Assembly: GCF_034057115.1 (NCBI RefSeq)
Contig: NZ_CP139195.1
Location: forward strand, 3,100,001-3,164,000
Length of the DNA stretch: 64,000 nucleotides
Source: Pseudomonas sp. AN-1
GTDB lineage: Bacteria; Pseudomonadota; Gammaproteobacteria; Pseudomonadales; Pseudomonadaceae
Reading direction: 5' to 3'
Part shown: piece by piece, positions 21,238 to 31,802 of the stretch
How positions within the stretch are numbered: position 1 is the first letter of the stretch
Layout: each line of letters opens with the position of its first letter
Translations under genes and position numbers: made by a program
Notes under the pieces: model-generated
Told to the model about the DNA's origin: nothing
Database searches by the model: none
What the model saw: only the letters and a program-made list of their open reading frames with translations

Positions 21238-22157
21238 TCCAGGCCGTGCTCGCGGCGGTAGGCCTGCGCCGTCTCGAGCAGCCAGTCGCGGAAGGCGCGC
21301 AGCGCCGCCGACTCGGCCTTGCGCTCGGGGACGATCAGGTAGTAGGCCTTGTCGCTCAGGTAGGCGTGCTGCAGCGGCACGATCAGGCGGCCCTCGGCCA
21401 GCTCGCGCTGGATCAACAGCGGCGGGATCAGCGCCACACCCATGCCGTGCATGGCGGCCTGGGCGAGCATGGAGAACAGCTCGTAGCGCGGCCCGCGCAT
21501 GTCGCCCTCGACCTGCAGGCCAAGCGAGCCGAACCACTGGCGCCAGGCGTAGGGCCGGGTGGTCTGCTGCAGCAGCGGCAGGGCGGCGATCGCCCGGGCG
21601 TCGAGGCTGGTGTGCGGAGCGACCAGCTCGGGGCTGCACACCGGCACCGGGTTCTCGCGCATCAGGAAGTCGGCGGCGGTGCCCGGCCAGTCGGCGTCGC
21701 CGAAGTACAGCGCGGCGTCGAACTCGGTGTCGGCGAACAGGAACGGCCGGGTGCGGTTGGTCAGGTTGACGGTGACCTCGGGATGCAGACGCTGGAAGTC
21801 CTTGAGGCGCGGCAGCAGCCACTGGGTGGCGAAGGTCGGCACCACCGCCAGCTCCAGGCTGGTGCTGCCCTGCTGGCCCATCACCGCCAGGGTGTCGCGC
21901 TCCACCGCGTCGAGCTGGGCAGCGATGCGCCGGCCGTAGGACAGGCCCTCCTCGGTCAGGCGCACGCCGCGGCGGGTGCGGCGGAACAGCTCGACGCCGA
22001 GGAACGCCTCCAGCGCGGCGATCTGCCGGCACACCGCGCTCTGGGTCAGCGCCAGCTCCTCGGCGGCCTTGGTGAAGCTCTGGTGGCGCGCCGCCGACTC
22101 GAAGGCGACCAGCGCGGCGGTGCTGGGGATCTTGCGACGCATGTGCGACAGGCTCAC
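21234..22157 (-). CDS. gcdR: LysR-type regulator of glutarate catabolism (GcdR-like)
   Basis: A 307-residue LysR protein: N-terminal winged helix (TAALVAFESAARHQSFTKAAEELALTQSAVCRQIAALE in parts, residues about 12-50) and a periplasmic-binding-protein-like effector domain. It is divergent from gcdH with 150 bases between starts, the arrangement of gcdR in other pseudomonads, where it activates gcdH and the CoA-transferase gene in response to glutarate. The name is therefore based on position and family rather than on specific residues. It is translationally coupled to the dctB-like gene. Confidence 0.85.
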   Translation of the reverse strand: MSLSHMRRKIPSTAALVAFESAARHQSFTKAAEELALTQSAVCRQIAALEAFLGVELFRRTRRGVRLTEEGLSYGRRIAAQLDAVERDTLAVMGQQGSTSLELAVVPTFATQWLLPRLKDFQRLHPEVTVNLTNRTRPFLFADTEFDAALYFGDADWPGTAADFLMRENPVPVCSPELVAPHTSLDARAIAALPLLQQTTRPYAWRQWFGSLGLQVEGDMRGPRYELFSMLAQAAMHGMGVALIPPLLIQRELAEGRLIVPLQHAYLSDKAYYLIVPERKAESAALRAFRDWLLETAQAYRREHGLE

Positions 22158-22307
22158 TGGCTGGGCGTTGGAACTGACTCTACAGCAGTTTCGGAGTGAG
22201 CGAACAGCACAACAGCGTGCGAATTCCTCGGTTGCCGGGTGTCCGGTGGGCGCCTAGGATCAGGACATCGCCCCAGCGCGCCACAACAACATTCGAGGAT
22301 TGCACCC

Positions 22308-23489
22308 ATGGCTGCCAACGCCCGCTTCAACTGGGAAGACCCGCTGCTGCTCGACCAGCAACTGACCGACGAGGAACGCATGGTGCGCGACAGCGCGCAG
22401 AAGTTCGCCGCCGACAAGCTGGCGCCGCGGGTGCTGGAAGCCTTCCGCCACGAGCACACCGACCCGGCGATCTTCCGCGAGATGGGCGAGACCGGCCTGC
22501 TCGGCGCGACCATCCCGGTCGAGTACGGCGGCAGCGGCCTCAACTACGTGTGCTACGGCCTGATCGCCCGCGAGGTCGAGCGCATCGACTCCGGCTACCG
22601 CTCGATGATGAGCGTGCAGTCCTCCCTGGTGATGGTGCCGATCAACGAGTTCGGCACTGAGGCGCAGAAGCAGAAGTACCTGCCGAAGCTGGCCAGCGGC
22701 GAGTGGATCGGCTGCTTCGGCCTGACCGAGCCGAACCACGGCTCCGACCCGGGCTCGATGATCACCCGCGCCAAGAAGGTCGACGGCGGCTACCGGCTGA
22801 CCGGCAGCAAGATGTGGATCACCAACAGCCCGATCGCCGACGTGTTCGTGGTCTGGGCCAAGGACGACGCCGGCGACATCCGCGGCTTCGTGCTGGAGAA
22901 GGGCTGGCAGGGTCTGTCCGCCCCGGCGATCCACGGCAAGGTCGGCCTGCGCGCCTCGATCACCGGCGAGATCGTCATGGACAACGTGTTCGTGCCGGAA
23001 GAGAACATGTTCCCCGAGGTACGCGGCCTCAAGGGCCCGTTCACCTGCCTGAACTCGGCACGCTACGGCATCGCCTGGGGTGCGCTGGGTGCCGCCGAGG
23101 CCTGCTGGCACACCGCCCGCCAGTACGTGCTGGACCGCCAGCAGTTCGGCCGCCCGCTGGCCGCCAACCAGCTGATCCAGAAGAAGCTGGCCGACATGCA
23201 GACCGAGATCACCCTGGCCCTGCAGGGCTGCCTGCGCCTGGGCCGGATGAAGGACGAGGGCACCGCGGCGGTGGAGATCACCTCGATCATGAAGCGCAAC
23301 AGCTGCGGCAAGGCGCTGGACATCGCCCGCCTGGCCCGCGACATGCTGGGCGGCAACGGCATCAGCGACGAGTTCGGCGTGGCGCGGCATCTGGTCAACC
23401 TCGAGGTGGTCAACACCTACGAGGGCACCCACGACATCCACGCGCTGATCCTCGGCCGCGCGCAGACCGGCATCCAGGCGTTCTTCTGA
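22308..23489 (+). CDS. gcdH: glutaryl-CoA dehydrogenase
   Basis: 393 residues with acyl-CoA dehydrogenase domains in order: N-terminal helical, beta ([32 protein letters not shown]) and C-terminal helical. The catalytic base is Glu372 in [17 protein letters not shown]. It oxidatively decarboxylates glutaryl-CoA to crotonyl-CoA using FAD, the last specific step of lysine, tryptophan and glutarate breakdown. The start [23 protein letters not shown] is typical. It is followed by the CoA-transferase gene. Confidence 0.96.
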   Translation: MAANARFNWEDPLLLDQQLTDEERMVRDSAQKFAADKLAPRVLEAFRHEHTDPAIFREMGETGLLGATIPVEYGGSGLNYVCYGLIAREVERIDSGYRSMMSVQSSLVMVPINEFGTEAQKQKYLPKLASGEWIGCFGLTEPNHGSDPGSMITRAKKVDGGYRLTGSKMWITNSPIADVFVVWAKDDAGDIRGFVLEKGWQGLSAPAIHGKVGLRASITGEIVMDNVFVPEENMFPEVRGLKGPFTCLNSARYGIAWGALGAAEACWHTARQYVLDRQQFGRPLAANQLIQKKLADMQTEITLALQGCLRLGRMKDEGTAAVEITSIMKRNSCGKALDIARLARDMLGGNGISDEFGVARHLVNLEVVNTYEGTHDIHALILGRAQTGIQAFF

Positions 23490-23496
23490 TCGCCAC

Positions 23497-23522
23497 GGGG
23501 GATGACCCGAGCGCCATCCCCC
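23497..23522 (+). other. stem-loop between gcdH and the CoA-transferase gene
   Basis: GGGGGATG pairs with CATCCCCC around a 10-base loop, just after the gcdH stop. It lacks a T-run, so it could protect or separate the two messages rather than end transcription. Confidence 0.5.
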
Positions 23523-23583
23523 CTCCATCCCCTCCGGTGGCACGGACCGCAGGTCTGTTCCGCCCCAGCAAGGAAGTTCCGCC

Positions 23584-24807
23584 ATGTCCGGCGCCTTGGC
23601 CAATATCCGCGTCCTCGACCTGTCCCGCGTGCTGGCCGGCCCCTGGGCCGGGCAGATGCTCGCCGACCTCGGCGCCGACGTCATCAAGGTGGAACGCCCG
23701 GGCTCGGGTGACGACACCCGCCACTGGGGCCCGCCGTTCCTCAAGGACGCCGAGGGCCGCGACACCCGCGAGGCGGCCTACTACCTGTGCGCCAACCGCA
23801 ACAAGCGCTCGCTGACCGTCGACTTCACCCAGCCGGAAGGCCAGCGCCTGATCCGCGAGCTGGCGGCGCAGTCGGACGTGCTGCTGGAGAACTTCAAGGT
23901 CGGCGGCCTGGCCGCCTACGGCCTCGACTACCAGAGCCTGAAGGCGATCAATCCGCGGCTGATCTACTGCTCGATCACCGGCTTCGGCCAGCAGGGGCCC
24001 TACGCCCAGCGCGCCGGCTACGACTTCATGATCCAGGGCCTCGGCGGGCTGATGAGCCTGACCGGGCGCGCCGCCGACGAGGAGGGCGCCGGGCCGGTGA
24101 AGGTCGGCGTGGCGCTGACCGACATCCTCACCGGCCTGCACGCCAGCGTGGCGGTGCTCGCCGCGCTCAACCACCGCCACGCCAGCGGCGAGGGCCAGCA
24201 TATCGACCTGGCCCTGCTCGACGTGCAGGTGGCCTGCCTGGCCAACCAGGCGCTGAACTACCTGACCACCGGCGTGGCGCCGCGCCGCCTGGGCAACGCC
24301 CACCCGAACATCGTGCCGTACCAAGATTTCCCCACCGCCGACGGCGACTTCATCCTTACCGTCGGCAACGACGGCCAGTTCCGCCGCTTCTGCGAGGTCG
24401 CCGGCCATCCGGAGTGGGCGGACGATCCGCGCTTCGCCAACAACAGCGCGCGGGTCGCCCACCGCGGCGAGCTGATCCCGCTGATCCGCCAGGCCACGGT
24501 GTTCAGGACCACCGCCGAATGGGTCGCCGCGCTGGAGGAGGCCGGCGTGCCGTGCGGGCCGATCAACGACCTGGCGCAGGTGTTCGCCGACCCGCAGGTG
24601 CTGGCCCGCGGCATGCGGGTCGACCTGGCGCACCCGCTGGCCGGCAGCGCGCCCGGGGTGGCCAGTCCGCTGCGCCTGTCGGCCACCCCGGTGGAATACC
24701 GCAACGCGCCGCCGCTGCTCGGCGAGCACACCGAAACGATCCTGGCCGAGCGCCTGGGCCTGGACGGCGAGACGATCGCCGACCTGCGCGCACGCGGCGT
24801 CATCTGA
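23584..24807 (+). CDS. gcoT: class III CoA-transferase (glutarate/succinyl-CoA type)
   Basis: 407 residues of the CaiB/BaiF family: ALANIRVLDLSRVLAGPWAGQMLADLGADVIKVERPG start (seen in parts), the catalytic Asp about residue 147 in RAGYDFMIQGLGGLMSLTG, and GEGQHIDLALLD. Located directly after gcdH, it most likely activates glutarate to glutaryl-CoA with succinyl-CoA or another CoA donor. The specific donor cannot be read from sequence. A perfect intrinsic terminator follows. Confidence 0.88.
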   Translation: MSGALANIRVLDLSRVLAGPWAGQMLADLGADVIKVERPGSGDDTRHWGPPFLKDAEGRDTREAAYYLCANRNKRSLTVDFTQPEGQRLIRELAAQSDVLLENFKVGGLAAYGLDYQSLKAINPRLIYCSITGFGQQGPYAQRAGYDFMIQGLGGLMSLTGRAADEEGAGPVKVGVALTDILTGLHASVAVLAALNHRHASGEGQHIDLALLDVQVACLANQALNYLTTGVAPRRLGNAHPNIVPYQDFPTADGDFILTVGNDGQFRRFCEVAGHPEWADDPRFANNSARVAHRGELIPLIRQATVFRTTAEWVAALEEAGVPCGPINDLAQVFADPQVLARGMRVDLAHPLAGSAPGVASPLRLSATPVEYRNAPPLLGEHTETILAERLGLDGETIADLRARGVI

Positions 24808-24835
24808 GCGTCGATCCCACCCTCGGGATTGTCTT

Positions 24836-24860
24836 GCCGGGCCCTGTGCCCGGCTTTTTT
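24836..24860 (+). terminator. intrinsic terminator of gcdH-gcoT
   Basis: GCCGGGC, a five-base loop and GCCCGGC are followed by six T, 29 bases after the gcoT stop. It sits five bases before the convergent gene's stop codon, so it ends the plus-strand operon. Confidence 0.92.
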
Positions 24861-24864
24861 ACGT

Positions 24865-25236
24865 TCAGAGGTCGTAGACCACCGAGCTCTCCGGCAGCAC
24901 GGAGAGGTCCAGCGGCCGCACGCTGCCGAGCCAGACGGCACGGTCGCGGTGGTCGGCGAGATCCTCGCCGGTGATCGGATGGGCGAACACGGTGAGACCG
25001 CCGCGGTTGAGCGCCAGCCACGGCAGCACCGCGGCGAACAGCTCGGCGCGGAAGGCAAGCTGGCAGCTCCAGTCCGGATGCGGGCCGACCGGCCGCTCGT
25101 GGACGCGGCCCATCTTCAGGCCGGGAAAGCGCGCGGCCGCCGCCTCGCAGAGCGTGCGGGCCTGTTCGAGGGTCTGCGCGTCGAAGTAGACGTGGGCGTG
25201 CCAGCCGCGGATCGCGGCGGGGTCGAGTTCGTGCAT
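24865..25236 (-). CDS. DOPA 4,5-dioxygenase family protein
   Basis: A 123-residue protein with the family pattern: IRGWHAHVYFDAQTLEQA (His-x-His metal ligands near residue 14), FPGLKMGRVHERPVGPHPDWSCQLAF (including His and the GPHP turn) and FAHPITGEDLADH. It is an extradiol-cleaving enzyme family; bacterial members have ill-defined phenolic substrates. The start is ATG 25236; the frame upstream to 25347 overlaps the divergent SulP promoter region. It converges on gcoT and is a single-gene unit. Confidence 0.85.
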   Translation of the reverse strand: MHELDPAAIRGWHAHVYFDAQTLEQARTLCEAAAARFPGLKMGRVHERPVGPHPDWSCQLAFRAELFAAVLPWLALNRGGLTVFAHPITGEDLADHRDRAVWLGSVRPLDLSVLPESSVVYDL

Positions 25237-25345
25237 GGCGAGGCCTTCCTGGTTGTCGGGCGAGGCCCATGATAGCCCGGACGGGCCGGCGCGGCGCCGA
25301 TCCGCTACCCTGTGGCCAATCCCCATCCGTCCGTCTCGAGGTCCC

Positions 25346-26905
25346 ATGCCCCATCGCTACAGCCTGCTGCCGTTCCTGCGCTGGCTGCCACAGGTCTCCG
25401 TGCACAGCCTCGGCCGCGACGCCTTGGTCGGCCTGACCGGCGCCATCCTCGCCCTGCCGCAGTCGATCGCCTACGCGCTGATCGCCGGGCTGCCGGCCGA
25501 ATACGGCCTGTACGCCGCGGTGGTGCCGGTGATCGTCGCCTGCCTGTGGGGCTCGTCGCTGCACCTGATCGGCGGGCCGACCGCCGCCGTGTCGGTGGTG
25601 ATCTTCGCCAGCGTCAGCCCGCTGGCCGCGCCGGGCAGCCCGGACTACGTCGCCCTGGTGCTGCTGCTGAGCTTCCTCGCTGGGCTGTTCCAGTGGCTGC
25701 TCGGCCTGCTGCGCTTCGGCGCGCTGGTCAACTTCATCTCGCAGTCGGTGCTGCTCGGCTTCACCCTCGGCGCCGCGCTGGTGATCGCCCTCGGCCAGGT
25801 GCCCAACCTGCTCGGCCTCGACCTGCCCGGCCAGGCCACCGCGCTGAAGGGCGCCCTGGTGCTCGGCGAACACCTGCGCGAGGCGCACTGGCCGTCGCTG
25901 GCGGTGGCGACGCTGACCCTCGGCGTGGCGCTCGGCGTGCGCCGGCTGTGGCCGCGCCTGCCGGCGCTGCTGCTGGCGATCGTCGCCGGCAGCCTGGCGG
26001 CCTGGCTGCTGCCGGTGTTCGCCACGGTGCCGACGGTCGCCGCCTTCGCCGGGCGCCTGCCGCCGTTCACCCCGCTGCAGTTCGAGCTGGACAGCGTGCT
26101 GGACCTGCTGCCGACGGCGGTGGCCCTCGGCCTGCTCGGCCTGGTCACCAGCCTGTCGATCGCCCGCGCCCTGGCCCAGCAGTCGCAGCAGCCGCTCGAG
26201 GTGGACACCGAGGTGCGCGGCCAGGGCCTGGCCAACATGGTCGGCCCTTGGTTCGCCGGCTACCTGTCGGCCGGCTCGTTCACCCGCTCGGCGCTCAACC
26301 AGCAGTCCGGGGCGCTGACCCCGCTGGCCGGGGTGTGCTCGGCGCTGTGGGTGGCGCTGTTCACCCTGGGCGGCGCGGCGCTGATCGCCCACATCCCGCT
26401 GCCGGCGATGGCCGCGGTGATCCTGCTGATCTGCTGGGGGCTGGTCGACCTGGCGGGGCTGCGCGCGCTGTGGCGGGTCAGCCGTGCGGAGTTCGCGGTG
26501 ATGGCGCTGACCTGCGCGGCCACCCTGCTGCTCGAGCTGCAGACGGCGATCTACGCCGGAGTGCTGGCCTCGCTGCTGTTCTACCTCAAGCGCACCTCGC
26601 AGCCGCGCCTGCAGCGCTGGCAGGAGGGCGACCACGAGGTGCTGGGCATCGAGGGCTCGATCTTCTTCGGCGCCTGCGCCTACCTGCAGCGGCACATCCA
26701 GGCCAGCCGGGCGCCGCGCCTGGTGCTGGACGCCCACTACGTCAACTTCATCGACTACGCCGGGGTGGTGATGCTGCACCAGGAGGCGCGCCGCCTGCGC
26801 CTGCAGGAGCGCGAGCTGGTGCTGCGCCGGGCACGCCCGCAGGTGCGCGAGGAGCTGCTCAAGCTGGAGGGGGCCGAGGGTTGCCCGCTGAGCTTCGAGG
26901 ATTGA
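25346..26905 (+). CDS. SulP-family anion transporter with STAS domain
   Basis: 519 residues: about 12 hydrophobic segments (residues 25-430) with the SulP hallmark ALPQSIAYALIAGLPAEYGLYAAVVP and the later AGSFTRSALNQQSGALTPLAGV, then a C-terminal STAS domain (about 440-515) containing LVLDAHYVNFIDYAGVVMLHQEA. SulP proteins carry sulfate, bicarbonate or dicarboxylates; the substrate is not clear here. ATG 25346 has only a modest ribosome site. It converges on aroE with a 22-bp perfect palindrome between. Confidence 0.93.
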   Translation: MPHRYSLLPFLRWLPQVSVHSLGRDALVGLTGAILALPQSIAYALIAGLPAEYGLYAAVVPVIVACLWGSSLHLIGGPTAAVSVVIFASVSPLAAPGSPDYVALVLLLSFLAGLFQWLLGLLRFGALVNFISQSVLLGFTLGAALVIALGQVPNLLGLDLPGQATALKGALVLGEHLREAHWPSLAVATLTLGVALGVRRLWPRLPALLLAIVAGSLAAWLLPVFATVPTVAAFAGRLPPFTPLQFELDSVLDLLPTAVALGLLGLVTSLSIARALAQQSQQPLEVDTEVRGQGLANMVGPWFAGYLSAGSFTRSALNQQSGALTPLAGVCSALWVALFTLGGAALIAHIPLPAMAAVILLICWGLVDLAGLRALWRVSRAEFAVMALTCAATLLLELQTAIYAGVLASLLFYLKRTSQPRLQRWQEGDHEVLGIEGSIFFGACAYLQRHIQASRAPRLVLDAHYVNFIDYAGVVMLHQEARRLRLQERELVLRRARPQVREELLKLEGAEGCPLSFED

Positions 26906-26912
26906 CGGGAGG

Positions 26913-26934
26913 GCGGGGCGCCATGGCGCCCCGC
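26913..26934. terminator. perfect palindrome between convergent SulP and aroE genes
   Basis: GCGGGGCGCCATGGCGCCCCGC is a 22-base perfect palindrome located 7 bases after the SulP stop and 5 bases before the aroE stop. It lacks T-runs on either side. A two-way transcription stop is likely but not certain. Confidence 0.6.
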
Positions 26935-26939
26935 GGCGC

Positions 26940-27758
26940 TCAGGCCAGTTGCCGGCGCAGTTCGGCCAGCACCGGCGCCGAGTCGGGGCGCACGCCGCGC
27001 CAGACGAAGAACGCCTCGGCGGCCTGCTCGACCAGCATGCCCAGACCGTCCAGGGTGCGCTCTGCGCCGTGGGTCTGCGCCCAGCGGTTGAAGGCGGTCG
27101 GCTCCTTGGCGTACATCATGTCGTAGCAGACGGTGTGGCCGGGGCGGATCAGGGTCGGCGAGATCGGCGGCAGCTCGCCGGCCAGGCTGGCCGAGGTGCC
27201 GTTGACGATCAGGTCGACCGGCGCGTCGATCCAGTCGAAGCCGCTGGCCACCACCGGGCCGAGGTCGGCGAACAGCCGCGCCAGCTCCTCGGCCTTCTCC
27301 ACCGTGCGGTTGGCGATCACCAGCTCGGCCGGCCGCTCGGCCAGCATGGGCTCGAGCACGCCGCGCACCGCGCCGCCGGCGCCGAGCAGGAGGATGCGCT
27401 GGCCGCGCAGCTCGATGCCGGCGTTGACGGTGAGGTCGCGCACCAGGCCGGCGCCGTCGGTGTTGTCGCCGAGCAGGCGGCCGTCGTCGAGCTTCTTCAG
27501 GGTGTTCACCGCGCCGGCGCGGGCGGCGCGCTCGCTCAGGATCTCGGCGAGGCGGAAGGCCTCCTCCTTGAACGGCACGGTGACGTTGGCGCCGCGGCCC
27601 TCGACGAAGAAGGCGCGGGCAAAGCCGGCGAAGTCGTCCAGCGGCGCCAGCAGCGCCTCGTAGCTCAGCTGCTCGCCGGTCTGCGCGGCGAACATGCGGT
27701 GGATCAGCGGCGACTTGCTGTGGCCGATGGGGTTGCCGAACACGCAATAGCGGTCCAT
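26940..27758 (-). CDS. aroE: shikimate dehydrogenase
   Basis: 272 residues, typical of AroE. It starts with [23 protein letters not shown] (shikimate-binding), then [11 protein letters not shown] with the catalytic Lys, [12 protein letters not shown] with the catalytic Asp, the NADP loop [14 protein letters not shown], and [10 protein letters not shown]. It reduces 3-dehydroshikimate in aromatic amino acid synthesis. It is downstream of hemF on the same strand, as in P. aeruginosa, with an intergenic palindromic repeat between. Confidence 0.97.
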   Translation of the reverse strand: MDRYCVFGNPIGHSKSPLIHRMFAAQTGEQLSYEALLAPLDDFAGFARAFFVEGRGANVTVPFKEEAFRLAEILSERAARAGAVNTLKKLDDGRLLGDNTDGAGLVRDLTVNAGIELRGQRILLLGAGGAVRGVLEPMLAERPAELVIANRTVEKAEELARLFADLGPVVASGFDWIDAPVDLIVNGTSASLAGELPPISPTLIRPGHTVCYDMMYAKEPTAFNRWAQTHGAERTLDGLGMLVEQAAEAFFVWRGVRPDSAPVLAELRRQLA

Positions 27759-27783
27759 GGGAATCCTCGGGAAAGACGGAACT

Positions 27784-27841
27784 GTAGGGGCGAATTCATT
27801 CGCCCGGCTCGACGGCGACAGGCGAATGAATTCGCCCCTAC
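27784..27841. repeat. intergenic palindromic repeat (GTAGGGGCGAATTCATTCGCC type)
   Basis: A 58-base element in which the first 20 bases (GTAGGGGCGAATTCATTCGC) are repeated inverted at the end around an 18-base centre. It is a long hairpin between hemF and aroE. Its GTAGGG...CCCTAC ends resemble the repeats at 5479, 5598 and 47229. Confidence 0.88.
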
Positions 27842-27843
27842 GA

Positions 27844-28755
<912 letters not shown>

Positions 28756-28908
28756 TCACCTCGGGTCCGGGTCTGCCGCACGGCCCCTGGCCGGCGGCGC
28801 AATCAGGCGGCAAGCATACCACCGCGTTTCGCGCCTCGCGCTTGACGCAGGCCATGGCGCAGGCTTGGATGGACGCCCTGTCGTTTTTCCCAAGGAGAAT
28901 GCCCGGCC

Positions 28909-29883
28909 ATGGCCAAACGCATCCAGCTCAGCCGCCACGGCGGCCCCGAAGTGCTCGAGTACGCCGACTTCACTCCCGCCGCCCCCGGCCCGCGCGAGGT
29001 GCTGGTGCGCAACCACGCCATCGGCCTCAACTTCATCGACATCTACTACCGCAACGGCCTGTATCCGCTGGACCTGCCTTCGGGCCTGGGCAGCGAAGGC
29101 GCCGGGGTGGTCGAGGCGGTGGGCGCCGAGGTGCACGAATTCCAGGTCGGCGACCGGGTGGCCTACTGCACCGGCCCGCAGGGCTCGTATGCCGAACTGC
29201 ACTGCCTGCCGGCCGACGTGCTGGTGCCGCTGCCGGACGGGGTGAGCTTCGAGCAGGCCGCCGCGGCGACCCTCAAGGGCCTGACCGTGCAGTACCTGCT
29301 GCGCCAGATCGGCCGGCTCGAGGGCGGCGAGACCATCCTGTTCCACGCCGCCGCCGGCGGCGTCGGCAGCCTGGCCTGCCAGTGGGCGAAAGCGCTGGGG
29401 GTGAAGCTGATCGGCACCGTGGGATCGGCCGAGAAGGCCGAGCGGGCCCGGGCGCTGGGCGCCTGGGCGACCATCGACTACAGCCGTGAGGACGTGCGTG
29501 CGCGGGTGCTGGAGCTGACCGACGGCGCCAAGTGCCCGGTGGTCTACGACTCGGTGGGCAAGGACACCTGGGAGATCTCGCTGGACTGCGTGGCCAGGCG
29601 CGGCCTCTTGGTCAGCTTCGGCAACGCCTCCGGGCCGGTCACCGGGGTCAACCTCGGCATCCTCTCGCAGAAGGGCTCGCTGTTCGTCACCCGGCCGACC
29701 CTGGCCGGCTACGCCGATACCGCCGAGCGCCTGCGCACCATGGCCGCCGAGCTGTATGCGCTGATCGCCGCCGGCACCCTGCAGGTGGATATCGGCCGGC
29801 GCTACGCCCTGGCCGACGCCGGCGCGGCACAGGCCGCGGTGGCGGCGCGGCAGACCACCGGCTCGACCATCCTGCTGCCCTGA
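28909..29883 (+). CDS. qor: NADPH:quinone oxidoreductase
   Basis: 324 residues of the zinc-free medium-chain dehydrogenase family: N-terminal VLVRNHAIGLNFIDIYYRNGLY, nucleotide motif AAAGGVGSLACQWAKALG, and YDSVGKDTWE. It reduces quinones with NADPH by one electron. An AAGGAGAATG ribosome site precedes the ATG. It lies next to hemF as in P. aeruginosa. Confidence 0.94.
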   Translation: MAKRIQLSRHGGPEVLEYADFTPAAPGPREVLVRNHAIGLNFIDIYYRNGLYPLDLPSGLGSEGAGVVEAVGAEVHEFQVGDRVAYCTGPQGSYAELHCLPADVLVPLPDGVSFEQAAAATLKGLTVQYLLRQIGRLEGGETILFHAAAGGVGSLACQWAKALGVKLIGTVGSAEKAERARALGAWATIDYSREDVRARVLELTDGAKCPVVYDSVGKDTWEISLDCVARRGLLVSFGNASGPVTGVNLGILSQKGSLFVTRPTLAGYADTAERLRTMAAELYALIAAGTLQVDIGRRYALADAGAAQAAVAARQTTGSTILLP

Positions 29884-30038
29884 GGCAGGCGGCGGCGCGT
29901 CCGCCGCGCCGCCGTGACTCAGGTCACAAACGGTTAAACGCTCGCACCCGCGTACCACTAGAGTCCTTCGCCATCCCATCAAGGAACCGGCTGCCAGTCC
30001 CTCCCCGACCGGCAGCTTCGATCAGGCGGAGGTCCTGC

Positions 30039-30251
30039 ATGTCCCAGTCCAACGATACCCCTGCGTTGGCGGCCGAGCGCCGCTCAGGCACCCTGCGCCA
30101 GTGGCGCTGGGCCTTCCACAAGGTCCGCAGCCTCGAGGCCGGCCTGTGCTGCGCGGCCTGGCGCGCCACGCGCTTCGCCCTGCTGGGCGACAGCGGACGC
30201 TTCTACACCAATAGCCGCGGCTGGACCCGCCTGCGTCATCCGCGCGACTGA
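30039..30251 (+). CDS. small basic hypothetical protein (70 aa)
   Basis: 70 residues, rich in Arg and Trp, with no recognised domain: TLRQWRWAFHKVRSLEAGLCCAAWRATRFALLGDSGRFYTNSRGW. A strong ribosome site (GGCGGAGG) lies 8 bases before the ATG, which supports a real gene. It stops one base before the convergent AraC gene's stop. Together with that gene it forms an insertion between qor and tsaC relative to P. aeruginosa. Confidence 0.55.
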   Translation: MSQSNDTPALAAERRSGTLRQWRWAFHKVRSLEAGLCCAAWRATRFALLGDSGRFYTNSRGWTRLRHPRD

Positions 30252-31094
30252 CTAGCCGGCCAGCGAGCAGTGCAGGTCCATGTGCTGCGCCTGGTCGAGG
30301 CTGGCGACCGGCAGGCGCGGGTAGCACTCGAAGCCACCGGCCTGACCGAAGGACTCGCCGCTCCGGGCCAGCCAGCCATGCACCCGCGAACGCAGGCGAA
30401 CGAGGCCTTCCGCGTAGCTGCAGTGGATGGAGAACACCACGAAGCGCGAGGGCGGCAGGCCGATGCGGTACCAGCCCGGCGGCGGCTCGCCAGCAGCGGC
30501 CGGTGCAGCGATCGCGCAGGCGTAGCGGATGCGCTCGGGCGGGGTGAACAGCGGATCGTCGTAGACCATGCCGAAGAAGGGACCTTCCGCCTGCAGGCCG
30601 GCGGCGGCCAGACGGGTGGCGAAATCCTGCCAGTGCTGCGGCACCAGCGGATAGGGGCCGACGTAGCGACAGGCCCACAGGCTACGCGCTGGCGCCTGCA
30701 CGATGCGCGCCGGGATGGCGGCGCCGATCGGCACCGCCGGGCCTGCCAGCCCCTCGGCCGGCAGGCGGCGCAGCGACTGCGGCGGCATGCCCCAGCGGCG
30801 GGTGAAGGCCCGGGTGAACGCCTGCTGGCTGCCGAAGCCGAGACCGAGAGCTATCGACAACAGGCTCTCGCGCGTCAGCCTTACGCGTACCGCCGCCTTT
30901 TCCAGCTGCAGGTTCTGCAGGTAGTCGCGCAGGGTCATCCCGGTGTCGCGCTTGAACAGGCGCTGCAGCTGGAAACGGCTCAGGCCGAACGTGTCGGCCA
31001 GCGCCTGTACGCTCAGCGCGGCCCGCTCCTCGTCGCTGCCGTAGTGGATGCGCGTATCTATGAGCTGGACGACCTGCTGGATGCGCGGGTCCAT
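30252..31094 (-). CDS. AraC-family regulator with GyrI-like effector domain
   Basis: 280 residues: two helix-turn-helix motifs in the first 110 (SVQALADTFGLSRFQLQRLFKRDTG and SLLSIALGLGFGSQQAFTRAFTRRWG), then a GyrI/SOUL-like effector domain (about 125-280, VGPYPLVPQHWQDFATRL). Regulators of this layout often respond to small hydrophobic compounds (as in Rob and SoxS relatives). The start MDPRIQQVVQLID at 31094 fits the usual N-terminus; the upstream in-frame ATG at 31157 lacks family support. Its target is unknown. Confidence 0.9.
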   Translation of the reverse strand: MDPRIQQVVQLIDTRIHYGSDEERAALSVQALADTFGLSRFQLQRLFKRDTGMTLRDYLQNLQLEKAAVRVRLTRESLLSIALGLGFGSQQAFTRAFTRRWGMPPQSLRRLPAEGLAGPAVPIGAAIPARIVQAPARSLWACRYVGPYPLVPQHWQDFATRLAAAGLQAEGPFFGMVYDDPLFTPPERIRYACAIAAPAAAGEPPPGWYRIGLPPSRFVVFSIHCSYAEGLVRLRSRVHGWLARSGESFGQAGGFECYPRLPVASLDQAQHMDLHCSLAG

Positions 31095-31163
31095 GGCGTC
31101 TCTCCCTGATGCCTGCCAGTAGGACGCCAGCATGGCCAGCGCCGCGGCGCCGCGCAAGTCGCC

Positions 31164-31727
31164 TCAGGACGGCCGGATCACCTGGCCGGTGCGCAGGTCG
31201 CGGATCAGGCTGGGGTTCCTGCGTCCGCCCAGTTCGCCGCCGAGCACGCCGTCGAGCGCACCGCCGAAGTACTGCTCGACGCGCAGGCGGGTGCGCGCCG
31301 CCGGGCGCCCGGCCGGGTTGGCCGAGGTCGACACCAGCGGCCCGGTGTGCTCGCACAGCGCGCGCACCAGCGGATGGTCGCTGACCCGCAGCGCGACGCT
31401 GTCGTGCATCCCGCTGATCCACTCGGGCAGGCGGCCCTGGTGCGGCACCAGCCAGGTGTTCGGCCCCGGCCAGCTGAGTTCGAGCTCGGCGCGCCAGGCC
31501 CGCGGCAGGTCGTGCAGCAGGAAGTCGAACTGCGCCATGTCGGCGGCGACCAGGATCAGGCCCTTCTCCAGCGGCCGGTCCTTGAGCGCCAGCAGGCGCA
31601 GTACCGCCTGGGGATTCCACGGATCGCAGCCCAGCCCCCATACCGCTTCGGTGGGGTAGGCGATCACGCCCCCCTCGCGCACCACCCGCGCCGCCTGCTG
31701 CACCCGCCACTGCCCGACCATCGCCAC
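31164..31727 (-). CDS. tsaC: threonylcarbamoyl-AMP synthase
   Basis: 187 residues (or 185 from the second Met at 31721). It has the YrdC/Sua5 fold: [20 protein letters not shown] (threonine/ATP site), [16 protein letters not shown] with the conserved Lys and Arg, PNTWLVP and [14 protein letters not shown]. It makes threonylcarbamoyl-AMP for tRNA t6A. It is followed upstream by dprA with the P. aeruginosa order. Confidence 0.95.
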   Translation of the reverse strand: MAMVGQWRVQQAARVVREGGVIAYPTEAVWGLGCDPWNPQAVLRLLALKDRPLEKGLILVAADMAQFDFLLHDLPRAWRAELELSWPGPNTWLVPHQGRLPEWISGMHDSVALRVSDHPLVRALCEHTGPLVSTSANPAGRPAARTRLRVEQYFGGALDGVLGGELGGRRNPSLIRDLRTGQVIRPS

Positions 31728-31802
31728 CTCCGCATGCTGGAAAAACTGCGGCGCAGTGTATCCGCTCGGGCCGGCGATGGCAGTGGCTGGCGACGGGCCG
31801 GG